Shown: positions 49,699 to 57,205 of the stretch, piece by piece
Layout: each line of letters starts with the position of its first letter
Numbering within the stretch: the first letter of the stretch is position 1
From: Amycolatopsis sp. NBC_01488
GTDB taxonomy: Bacteria; Actinomycetota; Actinomycetes; Mycobacteriales; Pseudonocardiaceae
Assembly: GCF_036227105.1 (NCBI RefSeq)
Contig: NZ_CP109434.1
Span: 8,466,501 to 8,530,500 of the forward strand
DNA length: 64,000 bases
Reading direction: 5' to 3'
The notes under the pieces: model-generated
The model's database searches: none
What the model saw: only the letters and a program-made list of their open reading frames with translations
What the model was told of the DNA's origin: nothing
Made by a program: the position numbers and the translations under genes

Positions 49699-50062
49699 GG
49701 GCGGCCCGGTGGTCGAGCCCCGGCACGCCGGCGACCGGGCGGACCTCGATCGAGCCCTGGGCGGCCATCGGGCACAGCGCGGCCAGCTCCAGGGCCTCGT
49801 CGAGGTCGCGGCAGTCGAAGACGTACACCCCGCCGAGGTGCTCGTGGGTCTCGGCGAAGGGCCCGTCGGTGATGAGCGTCCGGCCGTCCTTCACCGTCAC
49901 CGTGGTGGCGGTGTGCTCGCCCTGCAGCGGGTGCCCGGAGACGAACACCCCGCGTCGCCGGCACTCGTCGGCGAAGGCGTTGACGGCGGTCAGCGCCTCC
50001 TCGAAGCCGGGGTCACCCGGCTCGGGCCGCTCGCAGTCGTAGATCAGCAGCATGTAGAGCAC
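49691..50062 (-). CDS. YCII/DGPF-domain protein
   Basis: 123 residues with the DGPF motif (TLITDGPFAETHEHLGGVYV) and CRDLDEALELAALCP, a ferredoxin-like dimer fold. GTG 50062 has AAGGAG six bases upstream; the open frame further upstream lacks codon bias. DGPF proteins are genetically tied to ECF42 sigma factors, and this one is translationally coupled to the sigma gene. It is the first gene of the four-gene operon and would be controlled by the sigma factor itself. Confidence 0.9.
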   Translation of the reverse strand: MLYMLLIYDCERPEPGDPGFEEALTAVNAFADECRRRGVFVSGHPLQGEHTATTVTVKDGRTLITDGPFAETHEHLGGVYVFDCRDLDEALELAALCPMAAQGSIEVRPVAGVPGLDHRAARG

Positions 50063-50162
50063 GTGCGCTCCTTCGTCCGGGGGCAGGTCGAAGAGGATGA
50101 CGAACGGGATGACGGTAACTCGACAGGCTCGGCCGGACCCGGCGAAATCGGGGCCGCGGAAA

Positions 50163-50208
50163 TTACCAAAGGTAAGTTCTGTGCCGGTCTTGACATGACC
50201 AATGGTCA
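50163..50208 (+). promoter_or_regulatory. Two short palindromes in the divergent promoter gap
   Basis: TTACC-AAA-GGTAA (50163-50175) and TGACC-AAT-GGTCA (50196-50208). The second directly follows TTGACA (50190-50195), a -35-like box facing the GH16 gene; the -10 at 17-18 bases is weak (GAAAGT). They may be operators of the sigma operon or of the secreted enzyme. Confidence 0.4.
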
Positions 50209-50230
50209 GGAGGAAAGTCCTCGCCACCTG

Positions 50231-50246
50231 ATTCGTCTAGACCAAT
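50231..50246 (+). promoter_or_regulatory. DasR responsive element (dre)-like site
   Basis: ATTCGTCTAGACCAAT matches the dre consensus ACTGGTCTAGACCAGT at 13 of 16 positions with the CTAG centre intact. It is 44 bases before the ATG of the GH16-CBM gene, and a DasR-like regulator is encoded at 56347. Confidence 0.65.
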
Positions 50247-50289
50247 CAGGGAGCTCTCCCGGCGGACGGCCATCCTCAGGAGGAGACCC

Positions 50290-51459
50290 ATGTCCCGCAG
50301 AATCCGGACCACCACAGCAGCACTGACGAGCGTCGCGACCGTGGCGGCGACCGCCCTGATCCTCTCCGGTGGGGCCGACGCCAGCACCACGGCCGCCGCC
50401 GACTGCGGTGTGCTGTTCGACGACTTCCACTACGCCTCCCCCACCGACTCCGCGTTCAGCGGCGCCGGCTGGACCACCCGCAACGACGTCGGCAGCCCCG
50501 GCGTGGCCGGCGCGCGCTGGCTCACCAGCAACGTCACCTTCCCGACGGTGAACGGCGACCGCGTCGCGCAGCTCGCCGCCAGCACCGACGGCAGCGCCGC
50601 CGGCACGACGCACTCCGAGATGTACCAGAACCAGCTGCGGTTCCTCGACGGCACGTACGCCAGCCGGGTCCGCTTCACCGACGCGCCGGACAGCGGCACG
50701 GACGGCGACCACGTCAACGAAACGTACTTCACGATCTCGCCGCTGCGGTACGACCGCGACCCGCTCTACAGCGAGCTGGACTTCTCGGAGTACCTGCCCA
50801 ACGGCGGCTGGGGCGGCCCGACGGCCGACTACCAGACCAGCTGGTACACCTACTGGAACAACCCGTCGTGGGACGGGCTGCGCACGTCCACCGCGCAGAA
50901 CCGCAGCTTCGCCGGCTGGCACGACATCGTCACGCAGGTGTCGGGCGGGCACGTGAAGTACTTCATCGACGGCGTCCAGACCGCGGACCACACGACCGAC
51001 GCCCAGGGCGACCCGGTGTACCCGCGGACGCCGATGTCGATCAACTACAACATGTGGTTCATCGACACGGCCGGGCACACGAGCGGGAACAGCGTCTACA
51101 CCGAGCAGGTCGACTGGACGTACTACGCGGGCGACCAGGTGGTGTCCCCCGCGGACGCCGTCGCTCGCGCCGGCTCGTACCGGACGGCCGGAACGTCCCA
51201 TGTGGACACGGTGAACGGGTGCACCACGCCGACCAGCCCGCCGCCGACCACCCCCACCACCCCGACCACGGTTCCGACGACGCCCACCACGCCGTCCCAG
51301 CCCGCCGACTGCTCGACGGCGCCGGAATGGGACTGGGGCACGGTGTACCTCGGCGGCCAGCGGGTGAAGCACAACGCGCACCTCTGGCAGGCGAACTGGT
51401 GGACGCAGGGGTCCGAGCCCGGGCTGACCGCCCAGTGGGCCGACCTCGGCCACTGCTGA
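50290..51459 (+). CDS. Secreted GH16-type glycoside hydrolase with chitin-binding module
   Basis: 389 residues. Signal peptide (about 1-31), a concanavalin-like domain with the GH16 motif SELDFSEYLP (Glu162, Asp164, Glu167 as nucleophile, helper and acid/base), a Pro/Thr linker (about 312-340) and a CBM5/12-like module (APEWDWGTVYLGGQRVKHNA, then HLWQANWWTQGSEPGLT). The CBM suggests binding to chitin. GH16 enzymes usually cut beta-1,3/1,4-glucans; the exact substrate is open. ATG has AGGAGGAG upstream. It precedes the das transporter genes. Confidence 0.85.
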   Translation: MSRRIRTTTAALTSVATVAATALILSGGADASTTAAADCGVLFDDFHYASPTDSAFSGAGWTTRNDVGSPGVAGARWLTSNVTFPTVNGDRVAQLAASTDGSAAGTTHSEMYQNQLRFLDGTYASRVRFTDAPDSGTDGDHVNETYFTISPLRYDRDPLYSELDFSEYLPNGGWGGPTADYQTSWYTYWNNPSWDGLRTSTAQNRSFAGWHDIVTQVSGGHVKYFIDGVQTADHTTDAQGDPVYPRTPMSINYNMWFIDTAGHTSGNSVYTEQVDWTYYAGDQVVSPADAVARAGSYRTAGTSHVDTVNGCTTPTSPPPTTPTTPTTVPTTPTTPSQPADCSTAPEWDWGTVYLGGQRVKHNAHLWQANWWTQGSEPGLTAQWADLGHC

Positions 51460-51543
51460 CGTCCGACACGCCGCCGCCGACCTGGCCGCGGCCCGGGTTC
51501 CAGGGACCGGCCCGGACCGCGGTCACCCTTCCGTCCCCACCCC

Positions 51544-51589
51544 GTCGTGAGTGGGAAACAGGGTTAGAACACTGTTTCCCACTCACGAC
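51544..51589. repeat. Palindromic element, copy 1 (18-bp arms)
   Basis: GTCGTGAGTGGGAAACAG (51544-51561) and CTGTTTCCCACTCACGAC (51572-51589) with loop GGTTAGAACA. It lies between the GH16 stop and dasA and would form a strong hairpin. A near-identical copy with a compensating pair change is at 57160. Confidence 0.9.
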
Positions 51590-51617
51590 CCCGCCGCCGC
51601 CATTCCAGGAGTTTCCC

Positions 51618-52898
51618 GTGCGCAGACGCACCTTCGCCGCCGCTCTGGCCGTCGCCGCCGTGACCGCCACCGCCGCCTGCGGTTCCGACGCCCCCGCTCC
51701 CGCCGCCCAGGGCGGCGGGCAGCTGACCGTCTGGCTGATGAACGGCGACCTCAGCGACAAGGCCGCCGCGGCGATCAACGCCGCGTTCGAGAAGGCCACC
51801 GGCGCGAAGGTCACCGTGCAGGTCCAGGAGTGGGACAACATCAACACCAAGATCAGCACCGCGCTGGCCCAGGACAACACCCCCGACGTCATCGAGATCG
51901 GCAACACCGACGTGCCGCTCTTCGCCGCCAACGGCGCCCTCACCGACCTGAACCCCCACCGCGACGAGCTGGCCGCCGGGCAGACCTGGCTGCCCGGTCT
52001 CGCCGGACCGGCCACTGTGGACGGACACGGCTACGGCGCCCCGCTGTTCGCCGGCAACCGCGCGGTCATCTACGACAAGCAGGTCTGGGCCGACGCCGGG
52101 ATCACCGCGCCACCGAAGACGTTCACGGAACTCACCCAGGACCTCGACAAGATCAAGGCGAAGCACCCGGCGGCGGACTACTCGGCCTTCCACTTCCCCG
52201 GCAAGTACTGGTACGGCGCGCTGCAGTTCGTCTGGGACGCCGGCGGTCAGCTCGCCACGCAGAAGGACGGCAAGTGGACCGGCGCCCTGGAAAGCCCGGA
52301 GGCGCAGAAGGGCCTGCAGGCCTGGAAGGACTTCCAGAACGCCTACTCCTCCGCCGCGTCCCGCAACGTCGACACCAAGGCTCCCGACCAGGCCGCGATC
52401 TTCTCCGCCGGCGGCGCCGGGGCGATCCTCGACACGAGCGTCAACACCGTCGTCAAGAACAAGCCGGAGCTGAAGGACCGCCTGGGCACCTTCCCGTTCC
52501 CCAGCGCCACGCCCGGGAAGACGCAGCCGGTGTTCCTCGGCGGGTCCGACCTCGTCGTCGCGGCCAAGAGCCGCAACCAGGATCTCGCCCTGGCCTACCT
52601 CAAGGCCGCGACGAGCCCCGCCGTGCAGCGCGACGCGATCGTCGGCATCGACGGCTGGACCCCGATCTCGACCGAGCTGATCGACCAGGTCACACCCACC
52701 CTGCCGCCGCTCAACGCCGCCTTCGCGACCGCGGCCAAGACCAGCGTCGCGACCCCGGCCGCCCCGGGCTGGGCGACGATCGAGAGCGACAAGTCGATCA
52801 ACACCTTCTTCGCCGACATCGCCACCGGACGCCGGCCGATCGCCGACGCCGCCAAGGACTTCGACGCTCACCTGACCGAGGCACTCAACGCCCGCTGA
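51618..52898 (+). CDS. dasA: Sugar ABC transporter substrate-binding lipoprotein (DasA-like)
   Basis: 426 residues. Lipoprotein signal with lipobox TATAAC (Cys at about 22) and an extracellular solute-binding family 1 domain (LTVWLMNGDLSDKAAAAINA, DVIEIGNTDVPLFAANG, KYWYGALQFVWDAGG). It should capture chitobiose or GlcNAc oligomers and deliver them to DasBC. GTG 51618 has AGGAG six to seven bases upstream. A terminator-like hairpin separates it from dasB, as expected for a binding protein needed in excess. Confidence 0.88.
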   Translation: MRRRTFAAALAVAAVTATAACGSDAPAPAAQGGGQLTVWLMNGDLSDKAAAAINAAFEKATGAKVTVQVQEWDNINTKISTALAQDNTPDVIEIGNTDVPLFAANGALTDLNPHRDELAAGQTWLPGLAGPATVDGHGYGAPLFAGNRAVIYDKQVWADAGITAPPKTFTELTQDLDKIKAKHPAADYSAFHFPGKYWYGALQFVWDAGGQLATQKDGKWTGALESPEAQKGLQAWKDFQNAYSSAASRNVDTKAPDQAAIFSAGGAGAILDTSVNTVVKNKPELKDRLGTFPFPSATPGKTQPVFLGGSDLVVAAKSRNQDLALAYLKAATSPAVQRDAIVGIDGWTPISTELIDQVTPTLPPLNAAFATAAKTSVATPAAPGWATIESDKSINTFFADIATGRRPIADAAKDFDAHLTEALNAR

Positions 52899-52900
52899 CC

Positions 52901-52953
52901 GGCGGGGCGGCCCGGCCGACTGCCGTCCCCAACCGGGCCGCCCCGCCCCTTTT
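52901..52953 (+). terminator. Hairpin with T tract between dasA and dasB (attenuator)
   Basis: GGCGGGGCGGCCCGG (52901-52915) pairs perfectly with CCGGGCCGCCCCGCC (52933-52947), loop 17 bases, followed by CCTTTT. It begins two bases after the dasA stop. Partial termination would give more dasA than dasBC transcript. Confidence 0.8.
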
Positions 52954-52970
52954 CGCGAAGGAGTCCTCCT

Positions 52971-53063
52971 GTTGCCAATCCGACCAAAAGTAGGCCGGCC
53001 CTCGAGCGGTACGAGCCATTGCCACGAAAGCCATCCGGCCGTGACTGTGGTCGGATTGGTAAC
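52971..53063. repeat. 93-bp element with 16-bp inverted ends
   Basis: GTTGCCAATCCGACCA (52971-52986) and TGGTCGGATTGGTAAC (53048-53063) are inverted repeats matching at 15 of 16 positions with 61 bases between. The inner sequence has weaker codon bias than its surroundings. It covers the region where dasB should start. It may be a tiny mobile element or a large regulatory stem-loop. Confidence 0.65.
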
Positions 53064-54012
53064 GAACGGCACAGGGCTGGAGAAAGCGCCGCCCGGCGCC
53101 CCGCCGAGACCGGCCACGCCGCGCCGGCGTCGCTCGCTGCTGCCCTACGGCTTGCTGCTGCCCGCGACCCTGCTCCTCGGGCTCGTCCTGGGCTACCCGC
53201 TGGTGCGGCTGGTCGTCATCTCGACGCAGCGGTACGGCCTGCGGTCCCTGTTCACCGGCACGACGACGGCCGCGGGCTGGGACAACTACGCCGCCGTCCT
53301 CGGCGACGACCAGCTCCTCCCGGTCCTCGGGCGCAGCATCGGGTTCTGCGCGGCGCTGGTCCTCGGCACCCTGGTCATCGGCTTCGGCGTCGCGCTGCTG
53401 CTGCAACGGATCGGCCGCGGCATGCGCACGGCCGTCACGCTCTGCCTGATCGCGGCCTGGGCGCTGCCGAACGTGGCGTCCACTTTGGTCTGGCAGTGGC
53501 TCTTCCAGCCCGGCTACGGCGTCGTCAACTGGCTGCTCACCCGGGCCGGCTTCGGCGACCTCACCCAGCACGACTGGACCACCTCGCCGGCGTCGGCGTT
53601 CACCCTCGTCTGGCTGCTGGTCGTGTGGCAGTCGGTGCCGTTCGTCGCGCTCACGCTCCACGCGGGCCTGTCGCAGATCCCGCGCTCCTACTACGAAGCC
53701 GCCGCACTCGACGGCGCCGGGCCGTGGCGCGTCCACCGGACGATCACGTTCCCGTTCCTGCAGCCGATCCTCGGCCTCGTCACCATCCTCTCGGTGATCT
53801 GGGACTTCACCGTGTTCAACCAGATCTGGATCCTCACCCAGGGCGGCCCGAACGACGGCACGACGACGCTGGGCATCTGGACGTTCACGAGGGCGTTCAG
53901 CCGCAACGACTTCGGCCAGGGCGCGGCGATCGCGGTCGTCTCGGTCGCGCTGCTCGTCGCGATGACGGCCGTGTACGTGCGCCGGCTCGTCCGCTCCGGG
54001 GAGGACCTGTGA
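53041..54012 (+). CDS. dasB: Sugar ABC transporter permease (DasB-like)
   Basis: About 323 residues from GTG 53041, with six helices and the permease EAA loop (YYEAAALDGAGPWRVHRTIT). The true start is unclear: TTG 52972 has a good AAGGAG but lies in the inverted-repeat element, and codon bias only becomes typical after about 53074. It forms the membrane channel with DasC. No ATPase is encoded nearby, as is usual for das loci that share MsiK. GTGA overlap with dasC. Confidence 0.87.
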   Translation: MTVVGLVTNGTGLEKAPPGAPPRPATPRRRRSLLPYGLLLPATLLLGLVLGYPLVRLVVISTQRYGLRSLFTGTTTAAGWDNYAAVLGDDQLLPVLGRSIGFCAALVLGTLVIGFGVALLLQRIGRGMRTAVTLCLIAAWALPNVASTLVWQWLFQPGYGVVNWLLTRAGFGDLTQHDWTTSPASAFTLVWLLVVWQSVPFVALTLHAGLSQIPRSYYEAAALDGAGPWRVHRTITFPFLQPILGLVTILSVIWDFTVFNQIWILTQGGPNDGTTTLGIWTFTRAFSRNDFGQGAAIAVVSVALLVAMTAVYVRRLVRSGEDL

Positions 54013-54827
54013 TCCGCCGGATCGGCCGCAACACGGTCGCCACCGTCTTCTGTCTCGTGTGGATCTTCCCGGTCTACTGGATGGTGCTCACCGCCTTCAA
54101 GCCCGCGGGCGAGATCCTCAGCCCCACCCCGCGGTTCCTGCCGTTCGACGTCACGCTGGACAACTTCGCCGACGCGCTCGCGAAGCCGGGGTTCGTGCAG
54201 GACCTCGTCAACAGCGTCGTGATCGTCGTCGCGGTCGTGGCACTGTCCATTGTGGTCGCCTTCCTGGCCGCGACGGCCTTGACGCGCTTCCGGTTCTTCG
54301 GGCGCCGCAGCTTCCTCATCGGCGTGCTGGTCCTGCAGATGGTGCCGGTGCCCGCGCTGGTCATCCCGCTGTTCCTCGGCCTGAAGAGCGCGCACCTGCT
54401 CGACACGCTCTTCGGGTTGATCCTGACTTACGTCGCGCTCGTCCTGCCGTTCACCATCTGGACGCTGCGCGGCTTCCTGCACGGCATCCCGGTCGAACTC
54501 GAGGAGGCGGCGATGGTCGACGGCGCGACGCGCGGGCGCGTCATGCGCTCGGTCCTGCTGCCGCTGGTGCTGCCCGGCCTGATCGCGACCAGCGTGTTCG
54601 CGTTCATCACCGCGTGGAACGACTTCCTGTTCGCCTACGTGATCATGAAGGACAGCTCCGGCTACACGCTGCCGGTGTGGCTGGTGTCGTTCAGCACCAG
54701 CACCGGCACCGACTACGGCGGCCTGATCGCCGCGTCGACGCTGTTCGCGCTGCCCGTCGTCGTCTTCTTCGCGCTCGTGCAGCGCCACCTGGTCGAGGGC
54801 ATGACCGCGGGCGCGGTGAAGGGCTGA
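54009..54827 (+). CDS. dasC: Sugar ABC transporter permease (DasC-like)
   Basis: 272 residues with six helices and EAA loop (ELEEAAMVDGATRGRVMRSV). The start FCLVWIFPVYWMVLTAFKPA and the FSTSTGTDYGGLIAASTLFA segment are typical of CUT1 carbohydrate permeases. GTG overlaps dasB by four bases, and its stop overlaps the hexosaminidase start by one base, so the genes are tightly coupled. It should pair with DasB to import chitobiose-type sugars. Confidence 0.88.
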   Translation: MIRRIGRNTVATVFCLVWIFPVYWMVLTAFKPAGEILSPTPRFLPFDVTLDNFADALAKPGFVQDLVNSVVIVVAVVALSIVVAFLAATALTRFRFFGRRSFLIGVLVLQMVPVPALVIPLFLGLKSAHLLDTLFGLILTYVALVLPFTIWTLRGFLHGIPVELEEAAMVDGATRGRVMRSVLLPLVLPGLIATSVFAFITAWNDFLFAYVIMKDSSGYTLPVWLVSFSTSTGTDYGGLIAASTLFALPVVVFFALVQRHLVEGMTAGAVKG

Positions 54828-56350
54828 TGATCATCCCCCACCCCACGCGGCTGACCCGCCGCGCCGGTTCCTTCGCGCCCGCCGGCGGGCTGCGCGTGCT
54901 CGCGAGCCGCGGTGCCGAGCGCGCGGCCCGCCTGCTGGCCGGGTACCTGCCCCGGCCGACGATCCACCACGGTCCCGCCATCCGCCTCGACCTCGTGCCG
55001 GGCGCGAAGCACGGCTTGGAGGGGTACGAACTCGACGTCACGCCGGCGGACGCGCTGCTCACGGCGTCCACCGAAACGGGGCTGCGCAACGGCGTCCAGA
55101 CCCTCCGGCAGCTGGTGCCGCTGCACGGCCCGCCGCGGCTGCCGTGCCTGCACGTCCGCGACGCGCCCCGGCTGCCCTGGCGCGGCGTGCTGCTGGACGT
55201 CGCCCGGCACTTCATGCCGCTGGAGTTCCTCCGCGAGTTCGTCGACCTGCTGGCCCTGCACAAGTACAACGTCCTGCACCTGCACCTGACTGACGACCAG
55301 GGCTGGCGGATCGAGATCGACGGCTGGCCCCGGCTCACCGAGATCGGCGCGTGGCGCACCGAGTCGATGGTCGGCGCGGCGGGCAGCGACGTCTACGACG
55401 GCGTCCCCCACGGCGGGTTCTACACCCAGCGCGAGCTGCGCGAGCTGGTCGCCTTCGCGGCCGACCGGGGTGTGCGGATCGTGCCGGAGATCGACCTGCC
55501 CGGGCACGTGCGCTCGGCGCTCGCCGCCTACCCCGAGCTGGGCAACCGGCCCGGCGTCACGCTGCAGGTGTGGACGGCGTGGGGCATCAGCCCGGACATC
55601 CTCGGCGTCCACGACGGCGCGTTCGCCTTCTGCCGGGAGGTGCTCACGCAGGTCGCGGACGTCTTCCCGGCGCGGCACCTGCACATCGGCGGCGACGAGT
55701 GCCCGACCACGCAGTGGGCGTCGAACCCGGTCGCGCGGGAGAGGGCGGCGCGGCTCGGCTTGAGCGACACCGCGGAGCTGCACCCGTGGTTCCTGAGCGA
55801 GCTGCACGGCGTGCTCGAAGGCCTCGGCCGGCAGGCCGTCTGCTGGGACGAGACCGGCCACGCCGCGGGCCGGCTGCCGCCGGAAATGGTCGTCACGGCC
55901 TGGCGCGACGCCGCGCACGGCGCCCTTGCGGTGGCTCGCGGCCACCAGGTCGTCATGGCGCCGCACACGTCGACGTACTTCGACTACCGGCAGAGCGAGG
56001 AGCCCGGCGAGCCACCGCGGGCGGACGTGACGACACTCCGGGACGTCTACCGCTTCGATCCCCTCGCGGGCGGCCTCCCGGTCAGCGACGGGACGCGGCC
56101 CGGAGTGCTGGGCACGCAGGCCCAGCTGTGGACCGAGCACGCGCCGACCCCCGACCACGTGCGTCACCTGGCGTTCCCGCGGCTGTGCGCGCTGGCCGAA
56201 CGCGCGTGGTCGCCGCCGGACCGCCGTTATGCTGACTTCCAGGAGCGCCTGCCCGGTCACCTCGAACGGCTGCGCGCCCTGGACGCCCTGCCGAAGGAGC
56301 GCGTCCGGTTCGCCGGCGCGCTCGGAGTATCCGGGAAGACGGTGCCTTGA
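54827..56350 (+). CDS. dasD: Beta-N-acetylhexosaminidase, GH20 (DasD-like)
   Basis: 507 residues. N-terminal GH20b domain (about 1-110), then the catalytic barrel (PWRGVLLDVARHFMPLEFL, NVLHLHLTDDQGWRIEIDGW) with Asp290-Glu291 in HIGGDECPTTQW as substrate-assisted catalytic pair. It releases GlcNAc from chito-oligomers. No signal peptide is present, so it acts in the cytoplasm on imported disaccharide, consistent with the adjoining transporter. The stop overlaps the regulator TTG start by four bases. Confidence 0.93.
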   Translation: MIIPHPTRLTRRAGSFAPAGGLRVLASRGAERAARLLAGYLPRPTIHHGPAIRLDLVPGAKHGLEGYELDVTPADALLTASTETGLRNGVQTLRQLVPLHGPPRLPCLHVRDAPRLPWRGVLLDVARHFMPLEFLREFVDLLALHKYNVLHLHLTDDQGWRIEIDGWPRLTEIGAWRTESMVGAAGSDVYDGVPHGGFYTQRELRELVAFAADRGVRIVPEIDLPGHVRSALAAYPELGNRPGVTLQVWTAWGISPDILGVHDGAFAFCREVLTQVADVFPARHLHIGGDECPTTQWASNPVARERAARLGLSDTAELHPWFLSELHGVLEGLGRQAVCWDETGHAAGRLPPEMVVTAWRDAAHGALAVARGHQVVMAPHTSTYFDYRQSEEPGEPPRADVTTLRDVYRFDPLAGGLPVSDGTRPGVLGTQAQLWTEHAPTPDHVRHLAFPRLCALAERAWSPPDRRYADFQERLPGHLERLRALDALPKERVRFAGALGVSGKTVP

Positions 56351-57084
56351 CCGCGGTCGACGAGCCGGCGGACCGCCCGCCCACGGTGAAGCGCGACCGC
56401 GTCCGGCGGCACCTGCTGAAGGTGATCGAGAACGCCGGCCCCGGCACCGGGCTGGCGTCCGAACGCGACCTCGCCGCGGAGCTGGGCGTGTCCCGCCCGA
56501 CCGTCCGGGCGGCGATCGACGAGCTGACCCGCACCGGGCTGCTGGTGCGCCAGCGCGGCCGGGGGACGTTCACGAGCCCGCAGAAGGTGACGCAGGAACT
56601 GGCGACGGGCCTCGCCGTCCCGCCCGCCGAGGGCCATTGGACCAGCCGGGTGGTCGCGTTCGGGATCTCCCCGGCCCCGCGGTCGCTCGCGGCCGACCTG
56701 GAACGCGAGCCGGGGACACCGGTCCTGCGCGTCACGCGGGTCCGGCACGTCGACGACGAGCCGATCGCGATCGAGCAGCTGGCGCTGCCGGCTGCCCTGG
56801 TCCCGGGACTCGCGGTCGCCGACCTGGAGTCGGGCAACTTCTACCGGCTGCTGCGGGAGCGGTTCGGGATCGTGGTGTCGGACGCGGTGCAGACGATCGA
56901 GCCGGCGGTGACGAACCCGGAGCAGGCCGAACTGCTCGAGATCGCCGTGTACGCGCCGATCCTGCACATCGAGCGGCTGACCCGCGACACGACGGGGCAG
57001 GTGGTCGAGCTGACGCGTTCGGTGTACCGCGGCGACCGGTACCGCATCACGTCGAAGCTCCGCTTCGACGCCGAATCGGGCTGA
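56347..57084 (+). CDS. dasR: GntR/HutC-family regulator (DasR-like)
   Basis: 245 residues: winged helix (ASERDLAAELGVSRPTVRAA, LTRTGLLVRQRGRGTFTSPQ) and a UTRA effector domain (VLRVTRVRHVDDEPIAIEQL, LLEIAVYAPILHIERLTRDT). DasR represses chitin and GlcNAc genes and is released by amino-sugar phosphates. Start TTG is coupled to dasD by TTGA. In streptomycetes dasR is divergent from dasA, whereas here it ends the operon. It may be a DasR paralogue; a dre-like site at 50231 supports the role. Confidence 0.85.
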   Translation: MTAVDEPADRPPTVKRDRVRRHLLKVIENAGPGTGLASERDLAAELGVSRPTVRAAIDELTRTGLLVRQRGRGTFTSPQKVTQELATGLAVPPAEGHWTSRVVAFGISPAPRSLAADLEREPGTPVLRVTRVRHVDDEPIAIEQLALPAALVPGLAVADLESGNFYRLLRERFGIVVSDAVQTIEPAVTNPEQAELLEIAVYAPILHIERLTRDTTGQVVELTRSVYRGDRYRITSKLRFDAESG

Positions 57085-57159
57085 CCCCTGAGCGGCACAC
57101 CCGATCTCGGCCCACTGCCGCAGCGCGTCACGGAAGAGGGTGAGCTTGCCGTTCGCAGG

Positions 57160-57205
57160 GTCGTGAGTGAGAAACAGGGTTAGCACACTGTTTCTCACTC
57201 ACGAC
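57160..57205. repeat. Palindromic element, copy 2 (18-bp arms)
   Basis: GTCGTGAGTGAGAAACAG (57160-57177), loop GGTTAGCACA, CTGTTTCTCACTCACGAC (57188-57205). Relative to copy 1, one G-C pair has become A-T on both arms and one loop base differs. It lies after the das operon and contains the stop of the MHYT gene. Confidence 0.9.

Noticed and set aside
50063..50227. N-terminal extension of the DGPF protein to 50227
   Set aside because: The extension lacks codon bias and covers two palindromes and a promoter region; GTG 50062 has AAGGAG at correct spacing.
51460..51617. A DasR box in the dasA leader
   Set aside because: No sequence with a TCTAGA-like centre was found; only the hairpin is present.
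52972..53040. TTG start of dasB at 52972
   Set aside because: It has a good Shine-Dalgarno but lies inside the inverted-repeat element and adds residues with poor codon bias. I kept GTG 53041 as a working start, with low certainty.
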